NCBI GenBank assembly: GCA_030065055.1
Contig: JASJDS010000004.1
Span: 1 to 60,792 of the forward strand
Direction of reading: 5' to 3'
From: Calothrix sp. MO_192.B10
GTDB lineage: Bacteria > Cyanobacteriota > Cyanobacteriia > Cyanobacteriales > Nostocaceae
DNA: 60,792 bases
The notes below the pieces were generated by a model. That model was given only the letters and a program-made list of their open reading frames with translations, was not told the origin of the DNA and did not search any database. A program made the position numbers and the translations under genes. This document shows, piece by piece, positions 36,944-45,302 of the stretch (the stretch's first letter is position 1; each line of letters starts with the position of its first letter).

Positions 36944-36957
36944 TAATAGATGTGAGT

Positions 36958-39528
36958 TTACACTGTGATAAAGTCATCTGCCGTGAGCAGATTGGGATTC
37001 ACGTTAGCCAAGAAAGTTAATGGTTGATTGTTACTAGTGTTGATAAAGGTGCCGTTGTTTTGTCCAAAGATAGACAGAGAATCAAAAGTTAATCCACCAG
37101 TTAAGCCCAACAAATCTTGACCATCTTGAAAGTCAATAATATTGTTCTTACCTTCAGTAGATAAGACAAAAGTGTCATTACCAGCACCACCAGTCATGGT
37201 GTTATCCCCAGTGCCACCATAGAGGAGGTCGTCACCTGCATCTCCAAACAGTTGATCCTGACCTTGACCACCGAATAACTTATCATCACCATCACCACCG
37301 AATAACTTATCATCACCATCGTTACCCTTTAGTTTGTCGTTACCCGCGTCACCGAAGAGTCTATCCTGAGAGCTACCACCAAGCAGAGTATCATCATCAT
37401 TACCACCGATTAAGGTATCATTACCATCACCACCGGATAATTTATCATCATCTTCGCCACCATCAAGTTTGTCATTACCTGCTTCACCAACCAGGGTATC
37501 ATCACCTTCACCACCGATTAAGGTATCATTACCATCACCAGCGGATAATTTATCATCATCTTTGCCCCCATCAAGTTTGTCGTTACCTGCTTCACCAACC
37601 AGGGTATCATCACCTTCACCACCGATTAAGGTATCATTACCATCACCAGCGGATAATTTATCATCATCTTTGCCCCCATCAAGTTTGTCGTTACCTGCTT
37701 CGCCAAGCAGAGTATCATCACCATCACCACCGATTAAGGTATCATCACCATCACCAGCGAATAATTTATCATCATCTTCGCCACCATCAAGTTTGTCGTT
37801 ACCATCACCACCGAATAACTTATCATCATCATCGTTACCCTCTAGTTTGTCGTTACCCGCTTCACCAAGCAGGGTATCATCACCATCACCACCAAGCAGG
37901 GTATCATTGCCATCACCAGCGAATAATTTATCATCACCATCGCCACCATCAAGTAGGTCATCACTAGCTGGACTTTTTAAAATATCTTCACCCGCCAGAC
38001 CGAACGCCTCAATCGAGCTGATCGAGGCTGACAATCCGGTAAATTGCCGTTCCCCGTTAACAAAGACTTCTAAAAAATCCGAATTAACGGTACTGAGGCT
38101 TATGGAGATAAGGTCGTCGGTCTCGTCGTTGTCGTCACCTGTGACCCTCAACACGTTACCCGCAGAAGTGGTGGCGGCACTGGCTGTAAATGCCTCAAGA
38201 TCCGATGCCATACCCCGATTATCGGACCACAAACCGTGAATAGTGCCATCGAGAACTGCCAGACCAATGTATTCTAAAAAATCTCCCACGTAATTACTAG
38301 CACCGGCATTGGACGTAGCTGTGGAAAGGTTAACTGATTGTGCTACCGGGAAGCTAGCACCGCCATCCGTACTGGTACGTACTCGCACGTTGACGTCATC
38401 ATTACCAGTACTCACGTCTCCATCAGTTGTGTAGTAAATCACATTCACACTACCGGTTGTTTGATCTACATCGATCCAGGGCAGAAAATCAGTGCCTGTG
38501 CTCTGCTCAACGGCGACTGGGGAAGGCGACCAATTAGTGCCCTGGTTATTCGAACTAACCAAAAAGATGTCTGTATCAGGGAGGTTCTTAGTTGCTGTGG
38601 TGTCTGTGTAGACGATATAAACTCGCCCGTTATTACGGTCTACGTCCAGTACTGGTCCAGTAAAGATTCCACGTCTCCGTTGAGCTGGAACGCCAGTAAA
38701 AAGTAAGCTGTCGTTTAACATCGCAACGGTCACGTCGGTTCCGAATGTATTTCTACTAGCAAATAGTCCATCGAGGTCACGGTCTACTAGGATAGTGCCG
38801 TTGTTGGTGTCATGCCATGAGACGTAAAGCTCGCCATGCGGACCAACCCCTGGATCGGCGAAAAAATCGAAAGGATCTGTTCCATCATTCGAAGAATCGT
38901 TGATGATGAGCGGCGCGGTAAAATTGATGCCACCATCATTTGAACCAACCACTACAATACGTGCATCGCGTCCTAGAACGTTTGGAGCGGTTGATTCCTG
39001 TACGTTTTGCGTGTAGGCGACGTACACGGCCTCATTGCCAGTTGAGGGATCTACCCCAGTTGCGATGTGCCACTTATCAACACCCAGGATATTATTCATC
39101 TGGCTATCGACAAAATTTGTCTGCCTATCGACAACGCTGAACTGATTGAAGCTATCACCGCCATTCTGGCTGCGGGCTACCACTAGATTCGTCGTGTTTG
39201 TAGCAAGGTCTTGGAATCCGTAAGCTACATACAAGTTTCCATTGGCATCAAACTCAACAGAAGGATCGAACCGATCGCCCGCAGGTAAGCCGTCTACAAC
39301 ATTGTTGATTCTCGTCGGCTTCCAATGTACCCCGCCGTCGTTTGAAAAATAGAGGCCTATATCAATCGTTCCATGCTGTGCGCTAAAGGCCACAACGTTC
39401 AATGGGTTGACCGGGTTAATTGCCATCGACATCTCGCTCTGGAAAAACTTGTCGTCATTGCTGGCGTTAATATTCATCCCGGCAGGTACCAGTGTCTGTG
39501 TGCCGTTAAGTATTAAACTTGCTGCCAT
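36958..39528 (-). CDS. Secreted BNR-propeller / RTX calcium-binding protein
   Basis: 856 residues. Residues 1-450 form a sialidase-like beta-propeller with recurrent Asp-box motifs (SNDGGVHW, SQNGGDSF, SNDGGINF, SNNQGTNW, STDGGASF). Residues about 515-790 are RTX nonapeptides (GGDGDDTLLGEAGNDKLDGG), roughly 25-30 of them. The C-terminal about 60 residues (DTFVLSTEGKNNIIDFQDGQ) fit an uncleaved type I secretion signal. There is no N-terminal signal peptide, as expected for this route. RTX repeats fold on binding extracellular Ca2+. DNA of the propeller part is visibly more GC-rich and lacks HIP1 sites, unlike its surroundings. The propeller could be an enzyme or an adhesin; the catalytic residues of sialidase are not evident. 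No type I transporter genes nearby. Confidence 0.9.
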   Translation of the reverse strand: MAASLILNGTQTLVPAGMNINASNDDKFFQSEMSMAINPVNPLNVVAFSAQHGTIDIGLYFSNDGGVHWKPTRINNVVDGLPAGDRFDPSVEFDANGNLYVAYGFQDLATNTTNLVVARSQNGGDSFNQFSVVDRQTNFVDSQMNNILGVDKWHIATGVDPSTGNEAVYVAYTQNVQESTAPNVLGRDARIVVVGSNDGGINFTAPLIINDSSNDGTDPFDFFADPGVGPHGELYVSWHDTNNGTILVDRDLDGLFASRNTFGTDVTVAMLNDSLLFTGVPAQRRRGIFTGPVLDVDRNNGRVYIVYTDTTATKNLPDTDIFLVSSNNQGTNWSPSPVAVEQSTGTDFLPWIDVDQTTGSVNVIYYTTDGDVSTGNDDVNVRVRTSTDGGASFPVAQSVNLSTATSNAGASNYVGDFLEYIGLAVLDGTIHGLWSDNRGMASDLEAFTASAATTSAGNVLRVTGDDNDETDDLISISLSTVNSDFLEVFVNGERQFTGLSASISSIEAFGLAGEDILKSPASDDLLDGGDGDDKLFAGDGNDTLLGGDGDDTLLGEAGNDKLEGNDDDDKLFGGDGNDKLDGGEDDDKLFAGDGDDTLIGGDGDDTLLGEAGNDKLDGGKDDDKLSAGDGNDTLIGGEGDDTLVGEAGNDKLDGGKDDDKLSAGDGNDTLIGGEGDDTLVGEAGNDKLDGGEDDDKLSGGDGNDTLIGGNDDDTLLGGSSQDRLFGDAGNDKLKGNDGDDKLFGGDGDDKLFGGQGQDQLFGDAGDDLLYGGTGDNTMTGGAGNDTFVLSTEGKNNIIDFQDGQDLLGLTGGLTFDSLSIFGQNNGTFINTSNNQPLTFLANVNPNLLTADDFITV

Positions 39529-40546
39529 CGTAATTCTCCTTACTTTGCTAGAAAAACCAGGTAGATCGCTGAGAAAACCTGACTAAGGGGTTAAATCAGA
39601 TCGGTCTTACCGTATTCAATATCAAGACACGCCAAACTAACAGCTGCCTTCAAGCTATGCTGTCAGCATTCTTTTGCAGCAGAGTTTGGCGCAGCCTCAC
39701 ACACAAACGGCATGAACAGCTATCAATTTCATGGGTTTTTTTTAAACGAATAATTTATAATTAATCACTAGTATTATGCAGATAGCTAGTGATTATCTTC
39801 CCCACTGATTAAATTGAAATCCTGATAATTATTGATCTCAAAATAGGATAATCGTCAGGAAAAATAAAGTAGATAATATCCATCTTCATTAAATCTTTAT
39901 TGATTTTTATTCCTAAACAATAAAAATTTCATGAAGTAGAGACACGGCATGGGAGCATCCCGTTGTTGCAAAAAAAAACTACACCCTAGTGCCGCTGCGC
40001 GTCAGTCAAAAGTGAGCCATTGCGGTGGTGAGGTAGTGTGGTCTTGGGGAGCCATTGCGGTCTTGTGGGTTTCCCACGCTTGTGCAAATGGCGTGGTTTC
40101 CCCCATGAACAACTACCGAAAGGGTGAATCCTGCGGATACGCTGCGCGAGCCCCGGCATAAAGCAAATGGCGTGCCCCTTGCTCCCTTCGGGAGAGCTTC
40201 GCTAACAGGGGAGCTAACGCTAACGCGGAGCGTATCCGTTCGGCTTTGCCGTGCCCGAAGGGCTTAGGATTCACCCCGAAGGGGTCAAAAGTACTGTGTT
40301 TTCTAGCTTTGACCTTTTATAAATGGTTGCTTTATTTCCGCCGCGACGTACTAGTGGTTCATCCCATTAATTTTACTGTGTTAACTAAGTTCTATACTTA
40401 TCCTCTCCTTCTCTTTCTACCCTACGGGAAGCCACTTCATGTCTAACGCGCTTTTTGCGCTTTGAAACAACCTCTAAGGGTCACGCTAATGCGGTTCATT
40501 ATCCAACCCTTTAAGGGAAAAACTTTTTGGTTTACAGAGACTACGT
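39529..40546. other. 1-kb spacer: AT-rich promoter part, then a nest of GC-rich short repeats
   Basis: 39529-39945 is AT-rich, probably the upstream region of the RTX gene. 39949-40300 is a dense mosaic of small palindromes: gggagcatcccg at 39950, 'ccttcgggagagcttcgctaacagg', 'ttaggattcaccccgaaggggtc'. 40420-40445 repeats 'ccctacgggaagccacttc' from 20126-20144. A 70-codon open frame at 39949-40161 is repeat sequence, not a gene. Confidence 0.7.
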
Positions 40547-41776
40547 TTATTGAGACATTTGTTCTGATATTTTCTGAATTTGTTGATTGAAGTAATTTTC
40601 ATCATGCTTCAGTTGTTGGGCAAATTCTAATCCTTTTTGAAAAGCATTCAGGGCTTGTGAATACTCCTTGCGTTCTACATGAATCTGTCCTATTTGGTCA
40701 TAGGCATTCATCAAACCATAAAAATTGACAGCTAATCTCTCAGTCTGTAATAAAATTTGGCTAGTTTGCAAAGCATCTTCGATTTGTTCAGAAGCACGGT
40801 AAAGAGCAATTAACTTGCGTAAAGCTTCTCCAGCACGGGCATATTGCTGTAATTTCCAAGCAGTTGTATATGATTCTTGATAATTTTTAAAAGCCTCTTG
40901 AATTAAATTTGGATTTTTCTTTGCTAGGGATTCATAATCAGAAGCGATCGCTAATTTTAATGTAGGAATTAAATCCAGGTTATTATTTTGACGATAAATC
41001 TCTACTAACTGATTTCTAAACTTAATTGATTTCTGGTATTCTTTAGCTTGGGTATATACATAAACCAACTTTTGTAAGTAGATGATTTGACTATTGCCAT
41101 CCCTTCTAGTAGTAGCCAATGCTAATAGTTCTTCATAGGTAACTGCTGCTTTGGGATAATCAAACCAACTTAAATGTAGCTCCCCCATGATATTCAGGGT
41201 TTCTACTTCCTTGGTGGTATCTTTTCGTTGGCGCACCACTGTCAAAATTTGTTCGTATGCTGTTAAAGCCAGTTCGGGCGATCGCACTTGTTGGTAAGCT
41301 AGACCTAGAGCCTGGAGAATTTCCAAATCTGGCTGGGCTTGAGATTGTATGGGCTTTTGAATTTTTTGTAATCGCTCGGTAATGTATAGTACCTGCTGCC
41401 TGTTGTTTTTACTATAAGCGATCGCACCCACCCTTGACAGTGCTGTTATCTCTGGTAGGGTACCCAAATATCGCCGCAATCGTAATTCCCGATTCCAGGT
41501 CTCAAAAGCACCTACCCTATCTCCTGCTTGCAATTTGGCAGCTGCTTCTGTATCTAATTGATCCAGTGCTGCTGACAACTGTTGCTTTTCTGACTCAGTT
41601 AAAGGTTGTTTCCCTGGAGAACGAGGAAGCAAGGGATCGGGGGCAGTAATCTCTAAAGGATTAGGGGGAAACTTATCTGGTTGTTTCGGCTTTTTCTTAG
41701 CTGCTAAGGTTACAGAGCCACAAAACAAACAAAATACAGTTGTAGTAGTAATTATCAGTCTTAAACCCTTAAGCAT
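40547..41776 (-). CDS. Exported TPR-repeat protein
   Basis: About 409 residues from ATG 41776; a longer reading from 41800 would place charged residues before the signal peptide. N-terminal signal peptide (RLIITTTTVFCLFCGSVTLA), a Lys/Pro-rich linker, then a solenoid of TPR-like helices from about residue 60 to the end. Repeats are recognised by ALGLAYQQVRSPELALTAYEQ, ELHLSWFDYPKAAVTYEELL and QIHVERKEYSQALNAFQKGL. Likely a periplasmic scaffold; partners unknown. Transcribed alone, divergent from cpcT. Confidence 0.88.
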   Translation of the reverse strand: MLKGLRLIITTTTVFCLFCGSVTLAAKKKPKQPDKFPPNPLEITAPDPLLPRSPGKQPLTESEKQQLSAALDQLDTEAAAKLQAGDRVGAFETWNRELRLRRYLGTLPEITALSRVGAIAYSKNNRQQVLYITERLQKIQKPIQSQAQPDLEILQALGLAYQQVRSPELALTAYEQILTVVRQRKDTTKEVETLNIMGELHLSWFDYPKAAVTYEELLALATTRRDGNSQIIYLQKLVYVYTQAKEYQKSIKFRNQLVEIYRQNNNLDLIPTLKLAIASDYESLAKKNPNLIQEAFKNYQESYTTAWKLQQYARAGEALRKLIALYRASEQIEDALQTSQILLQTERLAVNFYGLMNAYDQIGQIHVERKEYSQALNAFQKGLEFAQQLKHDENYFNQQIQKISEQMSQ

Positions 41777-42279
41777 TGTTAACTTACCCTTGTTAATCAA
41801 AAAGATAAAAATTGTTAATTGTTATTACTCAACATAGTTGACCTTGAGAATCGTAGTTTTATAACATGATTTTGGGATTGCTACGGAGCGCCGCAATGAC
41901 ACATCTGAATAATTAGAAACTCCAGGCTTCAACATGGATAAGGCTTAACTAATTTTTACATCCTTCCGACGGGCGGGGAAACCCCGCCCCCACTCCTTCC
42001 CTCCTTCACTCCTACCAAGACGTAAATTGCTCAAAAATTATCCTGCAAGATCCGTCCCTGCAAGGCGTAAAATACTTGCAGTAAATCTAAAATTGGAGTT
42101 TAGACTATTTTTACCAACCAAACCGCCAAACCCTTATCCAGAAAGGCTTTGATGATTTATCGGTTGTTTTGGAGTCTGAAATCTAAAATGCTTGCTACAC
42201 AAGGGTTATAGCCTGCAAAAAAGAATTTAGTCTAAACTCCAGTAAAATCCAAAATCCAAAATCCAAAATCCAAAATCGA
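41777..42279. other. Divergent spacer with GC palindrome, MITE-like element and heptamers
   Basis: 41972-41988 is a GGCGGGG-AAA-CCCCGCC core. 42094-42241 is a MITE-like element. AAAATCC heptamers fill 42244-42277 up to the cpcT start. The promoters of both divergent genes must lie here; no box is convincing. Confidence 0.7.
42094..42241. mobile_element. MITE-like element with TGGAGTTTAGACTA inverted ends
   Basis: Perfect 14-bp terminal inverted repeats TGGAGTTTAGACTA / TAGTCTAAACTCCA, 148 bp apart outer edge to outer edge, no coding sequence. AAAAT-type tandem DNA flanks both sides (ATCTAAAAT left, AAAATCC right). Single copy in this window. Confidence 0.72.
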
Positions 42280-42879
42280 ATGACTCATTCTAGGGATATT
42301 GAAACTTTAGCTCGCTGGATGGCAGCTGACTTTAGCAATCAACAACAAGCTTTTGACAATCCCCCCTTATTTGCCCATATCCGGGTATGTATCCGTCCCC
42401 TACCTTGGGAATTTTTGTCAGGGGTAAGTTTATTTTTGGAACAAGCTTATGACTATATGCTCAGTCAACCTTACCGTTTGCGGGTGATGAAGTTGATTCC
42501 AACTGAAGAAAATATTGTCATCGAACACTATACCCTGAAAGAAAAAGAAAGATTTTATGGTGCATCCCGTGAGGTGGAACGTTTGAAAAAGATGAACACT
42601 GACGACTTAGAGAAAATGACGGGATGTAACATGATTGTGGAATGGACTGGTAATAGTTTTAAAGGTAGGGTAGAACCTGGCAAAGGATGTGTTGTGATTC
42701 GTGACGGGAAAAAAACCTATCTTGATAATGAATTTGAAATTGATGCTGGAAGGTTTATAAGTTTGGATAGAGGAAGGGATCTAGAAACAGACGAACATGC
42801 ATGGGGTTCCATTGCTGGAGAGTTTCAATTTGTCCGTTGGCAAAGTTTTGCAGATGAAGTTCAGCTTTATGCTGAATAA
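42280..42879 (+). CDS. cpcT: CpcT/CpeT-family phycobiliprotein lyase
   Basis: 199 residues. Attaches phycocyanobilin to Cys-153/155 of the beta subunits of phycocyanin or phycoerythrocyanin; CpeT does the same with phycoerythrobilin. Highly characteristic segments are TLARWMAADFSNQQQAF, FAHIRVCIRPLPWEF, MIVEWTGNSFKGRVEPGKGC, and FISLDRGRDLETDEHAWGS. Length and N-terminus match the family exactly. The start is preceded directly by AAAATCC repeats without a clear Shine-Dalgarno, which is common in cyanobacteria. No phycobilisome structural genes adjacent, so a stand-alone copy; whether CpcT1- or CpcT2-like cannot be settled. Confidence 0.92.
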   Translation: MTHSRDIETLARWMAADFSNQQQAFDNPPLFAHIRVCIRPLPWEFLSGVSLFLEQAYDYMLSQPYRLRVMKLIPTEENIVIEHYTLKEKERFYGASREVERLKKMNTDDLEKMTGCNMIVEWTGNSFKGRVEPGKGCVVIRDGKKTYLDNEFEIDAGRFISLDRGRDLETDEHAWGSIAGEFQFVRWQSFADEVQLYAE

Positions 42880-42884
42880 ATCAA

Positions 42885-42972
42885 GACTTACGCACGGACA
42901 ACATAATTACAGTCATTGCGACGCTCCGAAGCAATCTCAAACAACTGATTTATCGTAACGAGTGCGTAAGTC
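42885..42972. mobile_element. MITE-like element, GACTTACGCAC ends, 88 bp
   Basis: Perfect 11-bp ends GACTTACGCAC / GTGCGTAAGTC just after cpcT. Related by its ends to 33374-33539 and 47508-47576. Confidence 0.75.
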
Positions 42973-43027
42973 CTATAAATGTAAAAATCTGATAAATTTT
43001 TTGCTTACGACTTCCAATGGAGCGAAA

Positions 43028-43083
43028 GGGCACGGCATCAGTAAGATTATGACCAATACAAGAATATTGTGGATGCCGTGCCC
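43028..43083. repeat. 56-bp inverted-repeat element, copy 4
   Basis: Perfect 12-bp ends GGGCACGGCATC / GATGCCGTGCCC with a 32-nt core starting AGTAAGATTATGA and ending AGAATATTGTG. Flanked by GAAA and CTACAGGATAATTTATT. Confidence 0.92.
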
Positions 43084-43337
43084 CTACAGGATAATTTATT
43101 TTTTTGCTATTCCCTGGAGGGAAAACTCCAGTTCTCAAGATGGATGAGGTTTAAATTCTAAATTCAGGTGTTGTGTGAATTTATTTGTAGGTTGTGAGCA
43201 AAACTGAGTAAATGTGGGTAATTGTTACCTGATTGAAAAACAGCGAGAATTTCTTTTGGACTTAGTTGGGAGTTTTTGCAGCAGTCACGATATTTTACTC
43301 GTTGTTTGCATCCTCTGATCTCAGGCAGAGGTATTAT

Positions 43338-43561
43338 ATCATGTCCGGGGGCATACCCATAGTATGTCCGCGGCGTTAGCGTAGCTCCTCTGAAAGAGGC
43401 GTGGAACGAAGTGAAACGACGCATAAGTCCTAAGTCCCTCTGGGACGACCTTCGGTACGGACACGCTCCGCGTTGATTGAATGCCCGAAGGGCTATACAC
43501 AAGGTCTTTGGGATTGCTTCCCTACGGTCGCAATGACGGTTATTTAAACGGACATGGTATT
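43338..43561. repeat. Composite inverted-repeat region with TATCATGTCCG / CGGACATGGTA ends
   Basis: About 224 bp between imperfect inverted ends, filled with nested GC-rich palindromes (ggtctttgggattgcttccctacggtcgc type). No gene; short frames here are repeat-derived. With 42885-43083 this accounts for most of the 42880-43582 spacer. Confidence 0.55.
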
Positions 43562-43582
43562 ACTTGTTACTTGTTACTTATT

Positions 43583-45118
43583 TTAATAGGGTCCATATAA
43601 AAGCACTTGGTTACCATAAACATCCCAAAGTTTGCCGAGGAAAAAGATCCCAAACCTAGTCAATGCCGAGGTTCTTGCTGCTATATTTGAACCTTCAGTA
43701 CGGAAAGTAGTCAGTTGTTTAACAAAGTCCGGCAAATGAATCCGAATTATTCCGGCAGCTTTAATTTCTGCTTGAGCTTCCTCTTCGGGTGTAATATGTC
43801 CTGACAAAAGGCGAGTATATAAAGTAGATGTATCGCTCCATAGATCGAATCCTGGATCGTCTTTTACATCCTTAAACCCAGTCAAGGTTAGGGGATTGCC
43901 GCTTTGATCTTGAAAGTAAAGGCGATAGAGCATGTGCTTGTGAGTAGGGTCTCCTTCATCAACAAAAAGATTGAAACTTCCCGATTGCACTGCTAGTTGA
44001 CCACCTAATGGTTCACACTCAATGTAGCCTTCCACCGCTGCATCGTGCTGAGGTTGAGTAATAAACCGCTCCACATCATCGATTTTGATAGTTAAACGAA
44101 CCATCAAGTAAGAGCGTTTTTCCTGGGCTTTAAATCCTTGTTCGTAGTCAGATTCACTGAAGTTAATGTATCCTTTCATCTGTTCAGTAAAGCTGATTTT
44201 GTTCACAACAGCAGAGGGTGGTGGTATATCGCCATGATTAGAAGACACAATGCCCTGCTCTTGACACCATTGGCGAGCTAATTCTACTCCTCGGTTAACT
44301 GATTCGGCAAAGCGATCGCTGCTTAAATTAATTAAGTAGTGTAGGGGAACTTCTGCACTGAGAATTTTTAACTCGATATGACGACCAAATTCCCCAGAGC
44401 CTCCATTGGCGATCGCTGTATTATTTGCTTCTATCCGGCGGATATCTTGGCGAAAATGTCCATTGGCACTAGTTTCAATTATCTGGAAATAATTGGCAAT
44501 AAACCCATCTCTCCACTCACTGCGCTCGCTCACTGTCCAAATAATCCACAGTTCATCTGCCCCTCGCCTAATTGCTTCCATCAGATTGGCATCAGTCAGA
44601 TAAACTGCATCAATATAAAGGTTGTCGTTTACCTCTACTGGGGGAAACCATATTGGTAGAGAACCACAAGCGACTAATAAGTCTTCATTCATCTGTGCTG
44701 GAGTCAGAACTTCCAATTGATGTTTGGTAAAGTTGTAAACATTAAAGGTTGCTTCTCCCTTCCAAGCACGGATTTTCTCCCAGTCAAGCCCCCAAGCAGA
44801 AAAGACATTTTGACGAAATTTATCCATCGTCAAAATTGACCTCGCATAGAGCAATTTGGGATACTGCATCCAGTTAAAACTCATACCCTGAAGGATTGGT
44901 ATATTCCTCCAGTTGTTAGCAATTTGAGTGCCGCTCATCCCTTGACAATACATTGCCAGATTGAAAACTCCACCACTGGCTCCATCTGCATGGTCAAATT
45001 TTAGACCTACTTCATCTAGCCATACTTGTAAGACTCCAGCTTGTAAGGCAACTTTCAGACCACCTCCAGCCATAATTAAGGAACGCTTTTTCGGTTTAGA
45101 TTGCTCCACTTGATTCAT
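43583..45118 (-). CDS. Patatin-like lipase with C-terminal GMC-oxidoreductase-associated domain
   Basis: 511 residues. Patatin domain at about 10-290: oxyanion loop AGGGLK, nucleophile Ser48 in GASGG, and the dyad Asp in LYIDAVYLTD. Acts as a lipid acyl hydrolase in the cytoplasm (no signal peptide). Residues about 325-511 (FSESDYEQGFKAQEKRSYLM; IDDVERFITQPQHDAAVEGY; GFKDVKDDPGFDLW; FVKQLTTFRTEG; FGIFFLGKLWDVYG) resemble, from memory, the extra domain found in long cholesterol-oxidase-type GMC proteins. A GMC oxidoreductase gene lies 184 bases upstream on the same strand, supporting a shared lipid or sterol pathway. Confidence 0.85.
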   Translation of the reverse strand: MNQVEQSKPKKRSLIMAGGGLKVALQAGVLQVWLDEVGLKFDHADGASGGVFNLAMYCQGMSGTQIANNWRNIPILQGMSFNWMQYPKLLYARSILTMDKFRQNVFSAWGLDWEKIRAWKGEATFNVYNFTKHQLEVLTPAQMNEDLLVACGSLPIWFPPVEVNDNLYIDAVYLTDANLMEAIRRGADELWIIWTVSERSEWRDGFIANYFQIIETSANGHFRQDIRRIEANNTAIANGGSGEFGRHIELKILSAEVPLHYLINLSSDRFAESVNRGVELARQWCQEQGIVSSNHGDIPPPSAVVNKISFTEQMKGYINFSESDYEQGFKAQEKRSYLMVRLTIKIDDVERFITQPQHDAAVEGYIECEPLGGQLAVQSGSFNLFVDEGDPTHKHMLYRLYFQDQSGNPLTLTGFKDVKDDPGFDLWSDTSTLYTRLLSGHITPEEEAQAEIKAAGIIRIHLPDFVKQLTTFRTEGSNIAARTSALTRFGIFFLGKLWDVYGNQVLLYGPY

Positions 45119-45152
45119 GGTTTTGCTCCTGTATTAGTTCCGAACAAACAAA

Positions 45153-45295
45153 GTTTAGAGTTATCCTGAATACTGGCAACGACAGGTATAAAATAATGGG
45201 AGTAGGGTGGGCAATGCCCACCTTACACTTATTGAGAAGGTGCAAGATATGTGTTTAGAGTTATCCTGAATACTGACAACAACAGGTATAAAATA
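45153..45295. repeat. 43-bp direct repeats 100 bp apart
   Basis: gtttagagttatcctgaata at 45153 and 45253 begins a 43-bp repeat with about three mismatches. Between them lies a 'gtgggcaatgcccac' palindrome and 'aaggtgcaagatat'. Located in the short spacer between the GMC and patatin genes. Confidence 0.85.
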
Positions 45296-45302
45296 GTTTT
45301 AC

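Larger units (their letters stand above)
36567..36957. other. Intergenic with two inverted-repeat elements
   Basis: Holds the 56-bp element (36667-36722), a GTTAGGAGTT tandem (36772-36796) and a 125-bp MITE-like element (36819-36943). No coding sequence seen. Confidence 0.75.

Noticed and set aside
37469-38239. Long open frame on the + strand rich in Ser/Pro/Leu
   Set aside because: It is antisense to the RTX repeats; the 27-base periodicity and biased codons keep the opposite frame open. No start-site signal and no family resemblance.
39949-40161. 70-codon frame on the + strand
   Set aside because: It lies wholly in a mosaic of dispersed palindromic repeats; composition and lack of ribosome-binding site argue against a gene.
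43164-43502. 112-codon minus-strand frame
   Set aside because: Composed of nested dispersed repeats between inverted ends; no coding signature.
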